Positions 1 through 8,241 of a stretch of 64,000 nucleotides of DNA are shown here, piece by piece; within the stretch, counting starts at the first letter, position 1, and each line of letters opens with the position of its first letter. A model generated the notes under the pieces. That model saw only the letters and a program-made list of their open reading frames with translations, searched no databases and was not told the origin of the DNA. Source of the DNA: Paraburkholderia sartisoli. GTDB taxonomy: Bacteria > Pseudomonadota > Gammaproteobacteria > Burkholderiales > Burkholderiaceae. The position numbers and the translations under genes are program-made. Where the stretch lies: the NCBI RefSeq assembly GCF_900107685.1, contig NZ_FNRQ01000001.1, positions 806,001 through 870,000 on the forward strand. Reading direction: 5' to 3'.

Positions 1-2200
1 GCTGCGGACGCGGCACGGGTTGCGCCTGTTGCGGTTGACGCATTTGCTGCGGCTGCGGCGGTTGTTGCGCCTGCGCCTGCGGACGGAATTCCTGACGAGG
101 CTGCTGGGCGACGGCCGGATTCTCCGCATGATTCGGCGGTTGCGGCACGCCGCGATTTGCCTGCACCGGATGGCCCTCTATCGGGCTGCCCGGCTGCTGC
201 GGACGCGGGGCTTGCTGGGTCTGCCGGGCCTGCTGCGCCATCGGCGTATGAGGCTGCGTCCATGCCGGTTGCTGGCGTGGCTGACCGGCCGCTGCGCCCT
301 GTTCCGGATGCGGTTGTCCGCCGTTCGGAACATTGCCCGAGGCTTGCGGCGGACGCGGCACACCGTTAGCCGGCTGCGGATGTGCGTTGGCCATCTGCGG
401 CGGCTGACCCAGGCGTTGCGGGATCGCCCCCGGCTGCCCACCTTCACCAGGACGCTGAAGAGGCGCACCCGGACGCTGCGCGAGCTGACCTTCACTGCGC
501 CCCGGCGCCACGCCCGGACCATGAGCCTGTACCACGCGCACGTTCTGCGCCAACGGGCCCGATTCAGCCTGCCCCGGCCGGCTGCCCAGATGCGCCGGCA
601 CGGAAGTGCGCACGACTGGATTTCCCGCGTTCGGCACCCGTCCGCCGCTCTGCGCAAAACGTTGCGCGAGGTTATCGTGATACGCCGCCGGCATGACCGG
701 ACTGCGGGTCGCGATGACCGGACGTTGCGTCACGTTCGCAGGCGGCCTGTAGCTCGCGTTGCGCACGCCCGGGTTGAAGCTCTGGCGAACCGGTGCGATG
801 CCCGGGGTGCCCGGATTGATCCGCGCGTTTTGCCACTGACGGGGATCGACCTTCTGCGCAAAACGTCCCACCGGCTGGCCATGGACGAACGCGGTCGCCG
901 GGACGGCGGTCACGCCGCCGGGTGCGCGATAGTTGATATAGGTGTTGTGGACGTTGATGTTCGTCACGTTCGTCTGGCGGTTGTAATTGTTCACCACCAC
1001 CGTCTGGTTCACGCGGTCGTAATAGCGCGGGCTCCAGTCGCCCCCGCGCGGGTGCCACGGCTCGCCCGGACCGAGCGGGAACCACGCGACGCCCGCGGCT
1101 GCCACCGCGCCGCCGATCGCCAGATTCACGCCCCAGTTGAAGTGGCTGTCGCCGCCGTCCACGAACGCGACGAGCGCCGGCGCGTACACCGGCGGTTCGG
1201 TTTCGATGACCGGCCCCGGCGCCCATGCCCATGCATCGTCGACGTAAGCCCAGCGGCCGTAGTGATAAGGCGCGAAGCCCCACGGCGCATCGTCGATCCA
1301 CGTCCAGCCCCACGGCGCCTGCCAGACCCAGTGACCGTCGCGATACGGCGCCCAGCCCGTCGGCACCGCGTTCGGTACCCACACTTCGCCGTACTGCGGA
1401 TCGTCGCGCCATGTGCCGTTCGCATCGAGATCCTGATAGCCGGGAATGTCGCGCGATACGTAGCGCGCCGATACCGAGCGGTCTTCGGCGGCGTCGCGGT
1501 TCGATGCCCACCGATCGAATGCGTCGGGCCGTGGCGCGCCGTTGTCGGCAACCTGCTGCAGGTTCGTACCGGTGAACGTCACCTGCTGGCCGGCCTGCAC
1601 GGGCACCTGTGCGCCGTCGCCATACACGGTTGCCGCGCCGCTGCGCACGGTGACGGTCGTACTGCTGCCGTCCGGCGCGACGTCGACGCGATAGTCGCCA
1701 GCCCCGCTCACGCCGAGCGCGAGGTTCGGCGTGTCGATCTCATACGTCGAGCCGGCCGGCAACGAACGCACACGCGTCGACAGCGTGCCTTGCGCGACCT
1801 TCAACTGGGCGTTGCTGTCGTCGAGATTCAGGACGTCGAGGCTCGTCGATTCGCCGAGGCGCACCGCCGTCGAGCCGAGATGCAGCTCCGAGCGCGCGCC
1901 CTTGTCGTTCCAGAGCTGGTCGCCGGTGGTGAGCGGACGGTTGATCTGCGCGTACGACCAGTCGGTCGCTCCGGCGGGCTGGGTGGTGACGGTGCCCGCC
2001 GTGTAGTTCAGGCGCGCGACGCGTCCCGGCGGATCGACGTTGCGGGCCGTCGCCTGCGGCGCCTGTGCATCGGGCGGGACGTCCGGTGGCGCGGCCTGCG
2101 CGAACGCAGCCTGGGCAGCAAGGGAAAATGGCGCCGCGGCGAGGAGGGCATAGCCCGTGAGACGGCGGAGCGCAAGCAGGCGTGGCGTGAGTGTGTTCAT
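1..2200 (-). CDS. FecR-domain / DUF6600-type secreted protein (3' end outside window)
   Basis: The reading frame runs from an ATG at 2200 off the left edge, giving at least 733 residues. GGAGAG lies about 6 bases before the ATG. The first 34 residues form a signal peptide with a cut near AQAAFA/QAAP. Residues about 60-185 look like a FecR-type beta domain (ATDWSYAQINRPLTTGDQLW, then SELHLGSTAVRLGE). Residues about 250-320 are tryptophan-rich (YGEVWVPNAVPTGWAPYRDG, then GHWVWQAPWGWTW), as in DUF6600 proteins. From about residue 500 the chain is low-complexity, rich in Pro, Gln, Ala and Asn. Export to periplasm or surface is inferred. The function is unknown; related proteins are usually annotated only as FecR-domain or proline-rich exported proteins. 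Confidence 0.8.
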   Translation of the reverse strand, partial: MNTLTPRLLALRRLTGYALLAAAPFSLAAQAAFAQAAPPDVPPDAQAPQATARNVDPPGRVARLNYTAGTVTTQPAGATDWSYAQINRPLTTGDQLWNDKGARSELHLGSTAVRLGESTSLDVLNLDDSNAQLKVAQGTLSTRVRSLPAGSTYEIDTPNLALGVSGAGDYRVDVAPDGSSTTVTVRSGAATVYGDGAQVPVQAGQQVTFTGTNLQQVADNGAPRPDAFDRWASNRDAAEDRSVSARYVSRDIPGYQDLDANGTWRDDPQYGEVWVPNAVPTGWAPYRDGHWVWQAPWGWTWIDDAPWGFAPYHYGRWAYVDDAWAWAPGPVIETEPPVYAPALVAFVDGGDSHFNWGVNLAIGGAVAAAGVAWFPLGPGEPWHPRGGDWSPRYYDRVNQTVVVNNYNRQTNVTNINVHNTYINYRAPGGVTAVPATAFVHGQPVGRFAQKVDPRQWQNARINPGTPGIAPVRQSFNPGVRNASYRPPANVTQRPVIATRSPVMPAAYHDNLAQRFAQSGGRVPNAGNPVVRTSVPAHLGSRPGQAESGPLAQNVRVVQAHGPGVAPGRSEGQLAQRPGAPLQRPGEGGQPGAIPQRLGQPPQMANAHPQPANGVPRPPQASGNVPNGGQPHPEQGAAAGQPRQQPAWTQPHTPMAQQARQTQQAPRPQQPGSPIEGHPVQANRGVPQPPNHAENPAVAQQPRQEFRPQAQAQQPPQPQQMRQPQQAQPVPRPQ

Positions 2201-2214
2201 GTGTTCTCTCCATC

Positions 2215-2238
2215 GGATGCGGCCGTGTGGCCGCATCC
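2215..2238 (-). promoter_or_regulatory. Perfect 10-bp stem-loop in the leader of the FecR-domain gene
   Basis: GGATGCGGCC and GGCCGCATCC pair perfectly across a 4-base loop. On the minus strand the stem ends only 3-4 bases before the GGAGAG ribosome binding site of the FecR-domain gene. There is no T run, so it is not a normal terminator. A role in mRNA stability or translation control is inference. Confidence 0.5.
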
Positions 2239-2357
2239 TGTGAATTCACTCTACCTGCCGTGCCTGTATCAAGGCTTGCTCATTTGTAAGTCCATCCTGG
2301 ATGCCTGTAACAAAAATTATCGGTGACGGCGCGTGGCGGAAAATCCGGCCCGCCGTG

Positions 2358-3077
2358 TCATTGCGCGAGGAACTGGTCGAAATGACGCCGCCCGGCAGGC
2401 GTGATCCGCAGGATGCGCGGACGCTCCGTGCGCTCGACCCAGCCGTGCGTCTTCCACGCTTCGAGGAGCGCCGCGCCGAGCGCGCCGCCCAGATGCGGCC
2501 GGCGCTCGCTCCAATCGAGACAGGTGCAGGCGAAGCGTCGCCGCCGCGCCTGCTGTCCGCCGACGTCGATGCCCCAGCCCGCGAGGCGGGCCGTGCCGGC
2601 GGGCGTCGCGTCAAGCGTGTCGCCGTTCTGCGTGAGGAGACCATCGCCGACCATCCGCTCGAAGACGCGCACCGCCAGCTCACCGGCCATGTGGTCGTAG
2701 CACGTGCGCGCGTAACGCATGTCGAGCGGCACCGTGCGCGCGGGGCGCAGCACCGGACGCTGTGGCGCCGTGGCCTGCGCGACGTTGGCGAGCGCTTCGA
2801 TCGTGGCGGCGATTTCCCGCGAGGCGATCCTGAAATAACGATGCCTGCCACGCACTTCGAGCGCGAGGAGGCCGCCATCGGTGAGCCGCGCCAGGTGGGC
2901 GCTGGCCGCCGACGGCGAGAGACCCGCGATCAACGTCAGCTCGCCGGCGGGCCGGGCGCTACCGTCCATCAGCGCCCACAGCATCGCGGCGCGCCCCGGA
3001 TCGGCAAGCAGCGCGCCGAGCCGGCTCAGACCCGGGAAATGGCTCTGGTCGCGCTCGTCGAGAAGCGGATTGGACAT
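2358..3077 (-). CDS. ArsR-type winged-helix transcriptional regulator
   Basis: A 239-residue protein with an ArsR-like helix-turn-helix at about residues 30-100 (LSPSAASAHLARLTDGGLLA, followed by a wing with GRHRYFRI). The long C-terminal part ends in another winged-helix-like stretch (RILRITPAGRRHFDQFLAQ), making it larger than the usual 100-residue ArsR proteins. No metal-binding Cys motif (such as CVC) is seen in the recognition helix, so it may sense something other than metal. It lies upstream of the FecR-domain gene on the same strand and is divergent from the small lipoprotein gene. Targets are unknown. Confidence 0.8.
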   Translation of the reverse strand: MSNPLLDERDQSHFPGLSRLGALLADPGRAAMLWALMDGSARPAGELTLIAGLSPSAASAHLARLTDGGLLALEVRGRHRYFRIASREIAATIEALANVAQATAPQRPVLRPARTVPLDMRYARTCYDHMAGELAVRVFERMVGDGLLTQNGDTLDATPAGTARLAGWGIDVGGQQARRRRFACTCLDWSERRPHLGGALGAALLEAWKTHGWVERTERPRILRITPAGRRHFDQFLAQ

Positions 3078-3252
3078 GGCGTCTCCACAACGTGGTTAGC
3101 GGCCGGTGCGGCGCGCGATGACATGACTTTAGCGCGGCACTCGCATTCCATGTCTCACGATGAGGTGAAACGTCGAATGCAATGCCGTTGCCGGGTACGG
3201 ACGCCCGCCAGGCTAGAATCGGATTCTCTTCCCGCTGGACAGCAAGGCAGTC

Positions 3253-3399
3253 ATGAAATGCTTTTTCGCCATTGCCGCAGCCGCGCTTGCGGTGCTCGTT
3301 GCCGCTTGCGCACAGGGCGGCGCGGGTTCTTCCCAATCGGGTTCGAGCGGCATCACGATGTACGGCACCATCGACGAAGGCGTCACCTTCCATAAATAA
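3253..3399 (+). CDS. 48-residue predicted lipoprotein with porin-like C-terminal segment
   Basis: ATG with an AAGG about 6 bases upstream, and a possible -10 box TAGAAT at 3214-3219. Residues 1-18 are a signal peptide ending in the lipobox VAAC (Cys19). The mature part would be about 30 residues: a Gly/Ser-rich spacer, then ITMYGTIDEGVTFHK and stop. That last segment closely resembles the first beta strand of mature Burkholderia-type porins (V-T-L-Y-G-x-I-D-x-G-I-T-Y). It is either a real micro-lipoprotein or a relic that kept a porin start. The codon pattern and intact lipobox favour a real gene. Function unknown. Confidence 0.65.
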   Translation: MKCFFAIAAAALAVLVAACAQGGAGSSQSGSSGITMYGTIDEGVTFHK

Positions 3400-3528
3400 C
3401 CGCAGTCGTGACGCCATGGCCGGTGGAAACGACGGGCCTGGCCGAAATTGATGCATCATTGGCATTCCTGCCATCAGCGGACATGTGACGATCGGGTCTT
3501 CGTCGCTTTTACCGCATGAGGTTCGCCA

Positions 3529-4785
3529 ATGCCGCCCAACGTCGCTGCTTCTTCATCCACGGTTCCGGATCCGCACCCGTCCGACGCCAGCGGCCGACGC
3601 GGCGCGCGCGTGCTGGCTGTGTGTCAGGCGCTCTATACGTCGTCGGTTTCCATCGATCTGACGTTGACGGGGCTGGTGGGCTACACGCTCGCCGACGACA
3701 AGGCGCTCGCGACGCTGCCCTTTTCGCTGATCACCGTCGCCGCCGCGCTCACCACGATTTTCGCGTCGTTCCTGATGGCCCGCGTCGGACGGCGCGCGGG
3801 TTTCGTGCTGGGCGCGGGCGTCGGGGCGGCGGGCGGCGCGATCTCCGTGTACGCGATCTTTCATCACAGTTTCTGGGCGTTCTGCGCCGGCACGGCGACG
3901 GTCGGCGTGTTCCAGGCATTCGCGCAGTATTACCGGCTTGCCGCCGCCGACGCCGTCGGCCTCGAGGCGAAAGGCCGCGCGATCTCGACGGTGCTGACGG
4001 GCGGCGTCGTCGCCGCGGTGGCCGGTCCGGCGCTTGCCGCGTGGAGCCGCGACTGGCTTGCACCAGTGGCGTTCGCCGGATCGTATGCGCTGGTGAGCGC
4101 GTTCGGACTGCTGTCGATCGTGCTGCTCGCGCTGTTCTACCGGGACCACATGCCGTCCCACGTGAGCGCGGCCGTGGCAGCCGGGCCGGCGCGGCCCCTC
4201 GGGTACATCGTCCGGCAGCCGGTTTTCCTCGCCGCGCTCGCGAACAACGCACTCGGTTATGCCGTGATGATGTTCGTGATGACAGCGACGCCCATCGCGG
4301 CGGTCGCCTGCGGACACACGATCGGCGACGGCGCACAGATCATTCAATGGCATCTGGTCGGCATGTTCGCGCCGTCGTTCTTTACCGCGCGACTGATCCG
4401 GCGCTTCGGCGTGCTGCGCGTGATCGGCGCGGGCATCGTGCTGTCGGCGCTGTGCGCCGTGATCGCGCTTCGTTCGACCGACCTGCCGCACTTTTATGCG
4501 GCGCTGGCTTGCCTTGGCGTCGGCTGGAATTTCATGTTCGTCGGCGGCTCGACGCTGCTGTCGCAGTCGTACCGGCCGTCCGAGCGCGCGAAGACGCAGG
4601 CCACGAGCGAATTCACGACCTTCGCGTGTTCCGCGCTCGGATCGCTTTTCGCGGGACAACTGCTCGCGCACTTCGGCTGGGCCGTGATCAATGCGGCGAT
4701 CCTGCCGTTGCTCGGTGTCGCCGCGCTCGCGACGCTCGCCTTTGCGTGGTCGCGCTCGCGTGTCGTCGCGGCGGCGGCTTCCTGA
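3529..4785 (+). CDS. Major facilitator superfamily transporter
   Basis: A 418-residue protein of about 12 hydrophobic segments, with the MFS-type loop MARVGRRAGF after the second helix. The first 25 residues are polar and cytoplasmic. A GAGG sits 8 bases before the ATG. Substrate cannot be read from sequence. The next gene, a GlxA-type regulator, begins within a few tens of bases on the same strand and is probably co-transcribed, so it may control this transporter. Confidence 0.85.
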   Translation: MPPNVAASSSTVPDPHPSDASGRRGARVLAVCQALYTSSVSIDLTLTGLVGYTLADDKALATLPFSLITVAAALTTIFASFLMARVGRRAGFVLGAGVGAAGGAISVYAIFHHSFWAFCAGTATVGVFQAFAQYYRLAAADAVGLEAKGRAISTVLTGGVVAAVAGPALAAWSRDWLAPVAFAGSYALVSAFGLLSIVLLALFYRDHMPSHVSAAVAAGPARPLGYIVRQPVFLAALANNALGYAVMMFVMTATPIAAVACGHTIGDGAQIIQWHLVGMFAPSFFTARLIRRFGVLRVIGAGIVLSALCAVIALRSTDLPHFYAALACLGVGWNFMFVGGSTLLSQSYRPSERAKTQATSEFTTFACSALGSLFAGQLLAHFGWAVINAAILPLLGVAALATLAFAWSRSRVVAAAAS

Positions 4786-4815
4786 TTGCCGTTTTCTGAT
4801 TCCTGTTTCGACTCG

Positions 4816-5886
4816 ATGACGCCTGTTTATATGAATGCTTCTGTCACATCTGCTTCAGCGGTTCGCCACGTTGTGATCGCCGTGGCGCCCGATCTCGTGC
4901 TGCTCGACGCCTGCGGGCCGCTGGAGGCGTTCTGGCGAGCCGAACTGACGCTTGCCGAGGTTGCGCGACAAGCGGCCGTTCCCAGTGCAACCGGGATGCC
5001 GGCGCACGAGCCGGTTGCCTATCGACTGACGGTGGCGTCGATCGAAGGTGGTGTCCTGCAGACGTTCCCGGGTCTGCCGGTCGTCACGCAACGGCTCGAT
5101 GCGCTGGATGACGAACCCATCGACACCCTGATCGTGTCCGGCGTGCCGATCGACGAACGGATCGCGCTGCAGCCCGAGCTCGTCGCGTGGATCGCGCGTC
5201 GTGCGCCTCGCGTGCGCCGCGTGTGCTCGGTGTGTACCGGCGCGTTTTATCTGGCGGCGGCGGGCCTCCTCGACGGACGCCGCGCGACGACGCACTGGCG
5301 CGATGCCGACCTGCTCGCACGGCATTTTCCGAAGGTGCATGTGGATGCGGATCCGATTTTCATCCGCGACGTGCGGCAGACGCACGCGGTCTGGACTTCG
5401 GCAGGCGTGACGGCGGGCATCGACCTCGCGCTGGCGCTGATCGAGGAAGACGTCGGTCACGCGGTCGCGATGCAGGCCGCGCGGCGGCTGGTGGTTTTCA
5501 TGAAGCGTCCCGGCGGGCAGTCGCAGTTCAGCGCGGCGCTGGCCGCGCAGGCGTCGGCGGGTGGCCCGTTCGATGCGCTGCACAGCTGGATGGCGGTCAA
5601 TCTGCGCGACGATCTGTCGGTCGAGCGGCTCGCCGGTCAGGCGCGCATGAGCCCGCGTACCTTCGCGCGACGCTACGTCGAGGAAGTGGGGCGCACGCCC
5701 GCGAAAACCGTTTCATCGATGCGGCTCGAAGCGGCTGCACGGTCGCTGGCCGCTTCGCGCGCGCCGCTCAAGCGGATCGCGCTCGACTGCGGCTTTGGCA
5801 GCGAACAGAATTTAAGGCGCGCGTTCACGCGAAGGTTCGGGGTGTTGCCGCTGGATTATCGCGAGCGGTTTGCGTCCGCTGCCTGA
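4816..5886 (+). CDS. GlxA-family regulator (DJ-1/PfpI domain plus AraC HTH)
   Basis: About 356 residues. Residues about 15-200 form a DJ-1/PfpI-like ligand domain (VAPDLVLLDACGPLEAFWRA, the nucleophile-elbow-like VCSVCTGAFYLAAAG, and the typical RRATTHW). Residues about 230-350 hold two AraC-type helix-turn-helices (LSVERLAGQARMSPRTFARR and LKRIALDCGFGSEQNLRRAF). Such proteins regulate catabolism or stress genes, and the DJ-1 part is usually not enzymatic. The start is uncertain: ATG at 4816 or 4831, or TTG at 4786 right after the MFS stop. None has a clear ribosome binding site, which suggests translational coupling. Confidence 0.85.
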   Translation: MTPVYMNASVTSASAVRHVVIAVAPDLVLLDACGPLEAFWRAELTLAEVARQAAVPSATGMPAHEPVAYRLTVASIEGGVLQTFPGLPVVTQRLDALDDEPIDTLIVSGVPIDERIALQPELVAWIARRAPRVRRVCSVCTGAFYLAAAGLLDGRRATTHWRDADLLARHFPKVHVDADPIFIRDVRQTHAVWTSAGVTAGIDLALALIEEDVGHAVAMQAARRLVVFMKRPGGQSQFSAALAAQASAGGPFDALHSWMAVNLRDDLSVERLAGQARMSPRTFARRYVEEVGRTPAKTVSSMRLEAAARSLAASRAPLKRIALDCGFGSEQNLRRAFTRRFGVLPLDYRERFASAA

Positions 5887-6008
5887 AGGGTTTGATGCGT
5901 CTGACGGTGCGAGCAGCGCGTAGACGGTTCAAGCCGCGCGGCCAGTGCATTTGCCTTCGCGCGCAACCTCGCATGCCCGGATCGGGTACGCGCTGTTTCT
6001 GGCGCTCG

Positions 6009-6014
6009 TATAAT
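6009..6014 (+). promoter_or_regulatory. -10 box (TATAAT) upstream of the thioesterase gene
   Basis: A perfect TATAAT lies 42 bases before the thioesterase ATG. The sequence 17 bases further upstream (GTACGC) is a poor -35 match, so a plain sigma-70 promoter is plausible but not proven. Confidence 0.4.
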
Positions 6015-6055
6015 CGGCTCCTTTCGATAGTCTCAATCCCCGAACGGAGTGCAGG

Positions 6056-6574
6056 ATGAGTAGAGTCAAGACCCACGCCCCTGCGGCCCCGATGGACCGT
6101 TCCGAAACCACCTTCCGCTTTCTCGCCGAGCCGACCTCGGTGAACTTCGGCGGCAAGGTTCACGGTGGCGCGCTGATGAAGTGGATCGACGAAACCGCCT
6201 ACGCGTGCGCGGCGGTCTGGTCGAGCCGCTACTGCGTGACGGTGAGCGTCGGCAACATCCGTTTTCGTCGTCCGATCCTGGTCGGCAACCTCGTTGAACT
6301 GCGCGCCCGCGTCGTCGCGACGGGCCGCACCAGCATGCACATTCACGTGTCGGTGCAGGCCGGCGACCCAAAGGGCGGCGAGCTGCTGCAGACGACCGAT
6401 TGCCTCGTCGTGATGGTCGCCGTCAACGAGAACGGGCACCCGGTCGGCGTGCCGTCGTTCGAGCCGGAAACCGAGGAACACAAACGCCTCGCCAAGTACG
6501 CGATGGACGTCAAGGAAGCGCTCGATGCCATCGTCGAACTGAAGCCGGAAGAGGTGGTGAAAGGCGCGGTTTGA
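6056..6574 (+). CDS. Acyl-CoA thioesterase, hotdog fold (YciA/BACH-like)
   Basis: A 172-residue single-hotdog acyl-CoA hydrolase. The typical N-terminal block is visible (NFGGKVHGGALMKWIDETAY), with the Asn/Gly and Asp-Glu region of this family around residues 30-48, and the second conserved strand VSVGNIRFRRPILVGNLVEL. Length and C-terminal acidic tail match cytosolic YciA-like enzymes that cleave short- to long-chain acyl-CoA to acid and CoA. GGAG lies about 7 bases before the ATG. It is a single-gene unit ended by a terminator-like hairpin. Exact chain-length preference cannot be inferred. Confidence 0.88.
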   Translation: MSRVKTHAPAAPMDRSETTFRFLAEPTSVNFGGKVHGGALMKWIDETAYACAAVWSSRYCVTVSVGNIRFRRPILVGNLVELRARVVATGRTSMHIHVSVQAGDPKGGELLQTTDCLVVMVAVNENGHPVGVPSFEPETEEHKRLAKYAMDVKEALDAIVELKPEEVVKGAV

Positions 6575-6655
6575 TCGGGCGTCGAAGTGGGTCTTGAGCG
6601 TGCGCCGGGTAGATGCACGCGATCTGAGCCCGCCGCATAACTACGAGAGCGAAAG

Positions 6656-6691
6656 CGCTGCGCAGCCGGTTCACGGCGCCGCAGCGTTTTT
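6656..6691 (+). terminator. Rho-independent terminator after the thioesterase gene
   Basis: CGCTGCG (6656-6662) pairs with CGCAGCG (6680-6686), followed by five T. The loop is long (17 bases), so strength is uncertain. It also lies between convergent genes. Confidence 0.55.
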
Positions 6692-6778
6692 CTCATCGGA
6701 ATCCGGGTTGATGTCAGATCCGGATATCCGGTGTCGAACCGGCGTCGGCATCCGCAAAAGCCCGCCCTCGACCCGACG

Positions 6779-8179
6779 TCAGGTTCTAGCCGTACCGACC
6801 ATGTCGGCTGGCTTCACCCATTCGTCGAACTGCTGCTCCGTCACGTGGCCGAGTGCGAGCGCCGCGGCCTTGAGCGTCGTGCCTTCCTTGTGCGCTTTCT
6901 TCGCGATCTGCGCGGCCTTGTCGTAGCCGATGTGCGGATTGAGCGCGGTGACGAGCATCAGCGATTCGTTCAGGAGCGTCTCGATCCGGTCGTGGTTCGG
7001 CTCGATGCCGACCGCGCAGTTGTCGTTGAAACTCAGCGCGCCGTCGGCGAGGAGCCGGATCGATTGCAACACGTTGTGCGCGATCATCGGACGGAATACG
7101 TTGAGTTCGAAATTGCCGCTCGCGCCGCCGAAGTTCACGGCGACGTCGTTGCCGAACACCTGGCAGCACAGCATCGTGAGCGCTTCGGACTGCGTCGGGT
7201 TGACCTTGCCCGGCATGATCGAGCTGCCCGGTTCGTTCTCCGGGATCGACAGTTCGCCGAGGCCGCAGCGCGGCCCGCTTGCAAGCCAGCGGACGTCGTT
7301 CGCGATCTTCATCAGGCTTGCGGCCACCGTTTTCAGCGCGCCGTGCGCGAAGACGAGCGCGTCCGCCGCGGCCATCACTTCGAACTTGTTCGGCGCCGAC
7401 ACGAACGGCACGCCGGTCAGCTTGCCGATCGCAGCCGCGACCTTGCCGGCGAACTGCGGATGCGCGTTGAGGCCGGTGCCGACCGCCGTGCCGCCCTGCG
7501 CGAGTTCATACAGATGCGGCAGCGCCGATTTGAGATGCTTCGCGCACTGGTCGAGTTGCGCGACGTAGCCGGAAAACTCCTGGCCGAGCGTGAGCGGCGT
7601 CGCGTCCTGCAAGTGCGTGCGGCCGATCTTCACGATGCCGGCGAACGCTTTCGACTTCACGTCGAGGGTGTTGCGCAACGTCTTCAACGCCGGCAACAGA
7701 TGTTTGACGATGCCGACAGCCGCCGCGATGTGCATCGCCGTCGGGAACACGTCGTTCGAGGACTGCCCGCGGTTCACATCGTCGTTCGGATGCACCTTGC
7801 GCGCTTCGCCGCGCTCGCCGCCGAGCAGCTCGCTTGCCCGGTTCGCGATCACTTCGTTGAGGTTCATGTTGCTTTGCGTGCCCGAGCCCGTCTGCCACAC
7901 GGCAAGCGGAAATTCGTCGGGGTGTTTGCCGGCGATGATTTCATCGGCGGCTTCGATAATGGCGCGGGCTTTCTTTTCGTCGAGCACGCCGAGGCCCTGA
8001 TTCACTTCCGCTGCCGCACGCTTGATGATGGCGAGCGCGGTGATCAGTTCGGGCGACTGCTTTTCAGTCGAGATCCTGAAGTTCTGCAACGAGCGCTGCG
8101 TCTGGGCTCCCCAGAGTTTCGCATCCGGCACGGCAATTTCGCCAAACGTGTCGCGCTCCATCCGTACATCTGCAGTCAT
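6779..8179 (-). CDS. fumC: Fumarate hydratase, class II
   Basis: 466 residues from the ATG at 8179, which has AGTGGAG about 8 bases upstream; an upstream in-frame start would add 22 unsupported residues. Class II fumarases reversibly hydrate fumarate to L-malate in the TCA cycle as iron-free homotetramers. Seen: the superfamily signature [17 protein letters not shown], the active-site [11 protein letters not shown] block, and [19 protein letters not shown]. It ends convergently with the thioesterase gene and follows the phospholipase D-like gene on the same strand with 62 bases between. Confidence 0.96.
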   Translation of the reverse strand: MTADVRMERDTFGEIAVPDAKLWGAQTQRSLQNFRISTEKQSPELITALAIIKRAAAEVNQGLGVLDEKKARAIIEAADEIIAGKHPDEFPLAVWQTGSGTQSNMNLNEVIANRASELLGGERGEARKVHPNDDVNRGQSSNDVFPTAMHIAAAVGIVKHLLPALKTLRNTLDVKSKAFAGIVKIGRTHLQDATPLTLGQEFSGYVAQLDQCAKHLKSALPHLYELAQGGTAVGTGLNAHPQFAGKVAAAIGKLTGVPFVSAPNKFEVMAAADALVFAHGALKTVAASLMKIANDVRWLASGPRCGLGELSIPENEPGSSIMPGKVNPTQSEALTMLCCQVFGNDVAVNFGGASGNFELNVFRPMIAHNVLQSIRLLADGALSFNDNCAVGIEPNHDRIETLLNESLMLVTALNPHIGYDKAAQIAKKAHKEGTTLKAAALALGHVTEQQFDEWVKPADMVGTART

Positions 8180-8241
8180 GGTCAACTCCACTTGAGAAAG
8201 GGTGGTGCGGTGCCGCGTGTCGCGTGTCGCGGCACCGCACG

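Noticed and set aside
20..2326. 768-codon plus-strand frame over the FecR-domain gene
   Set aside because: Arg/Leu-rich shadow of the Pro/Gln-rich tail. The minus strand has a signal peptide, ribosome binding site and known domains.
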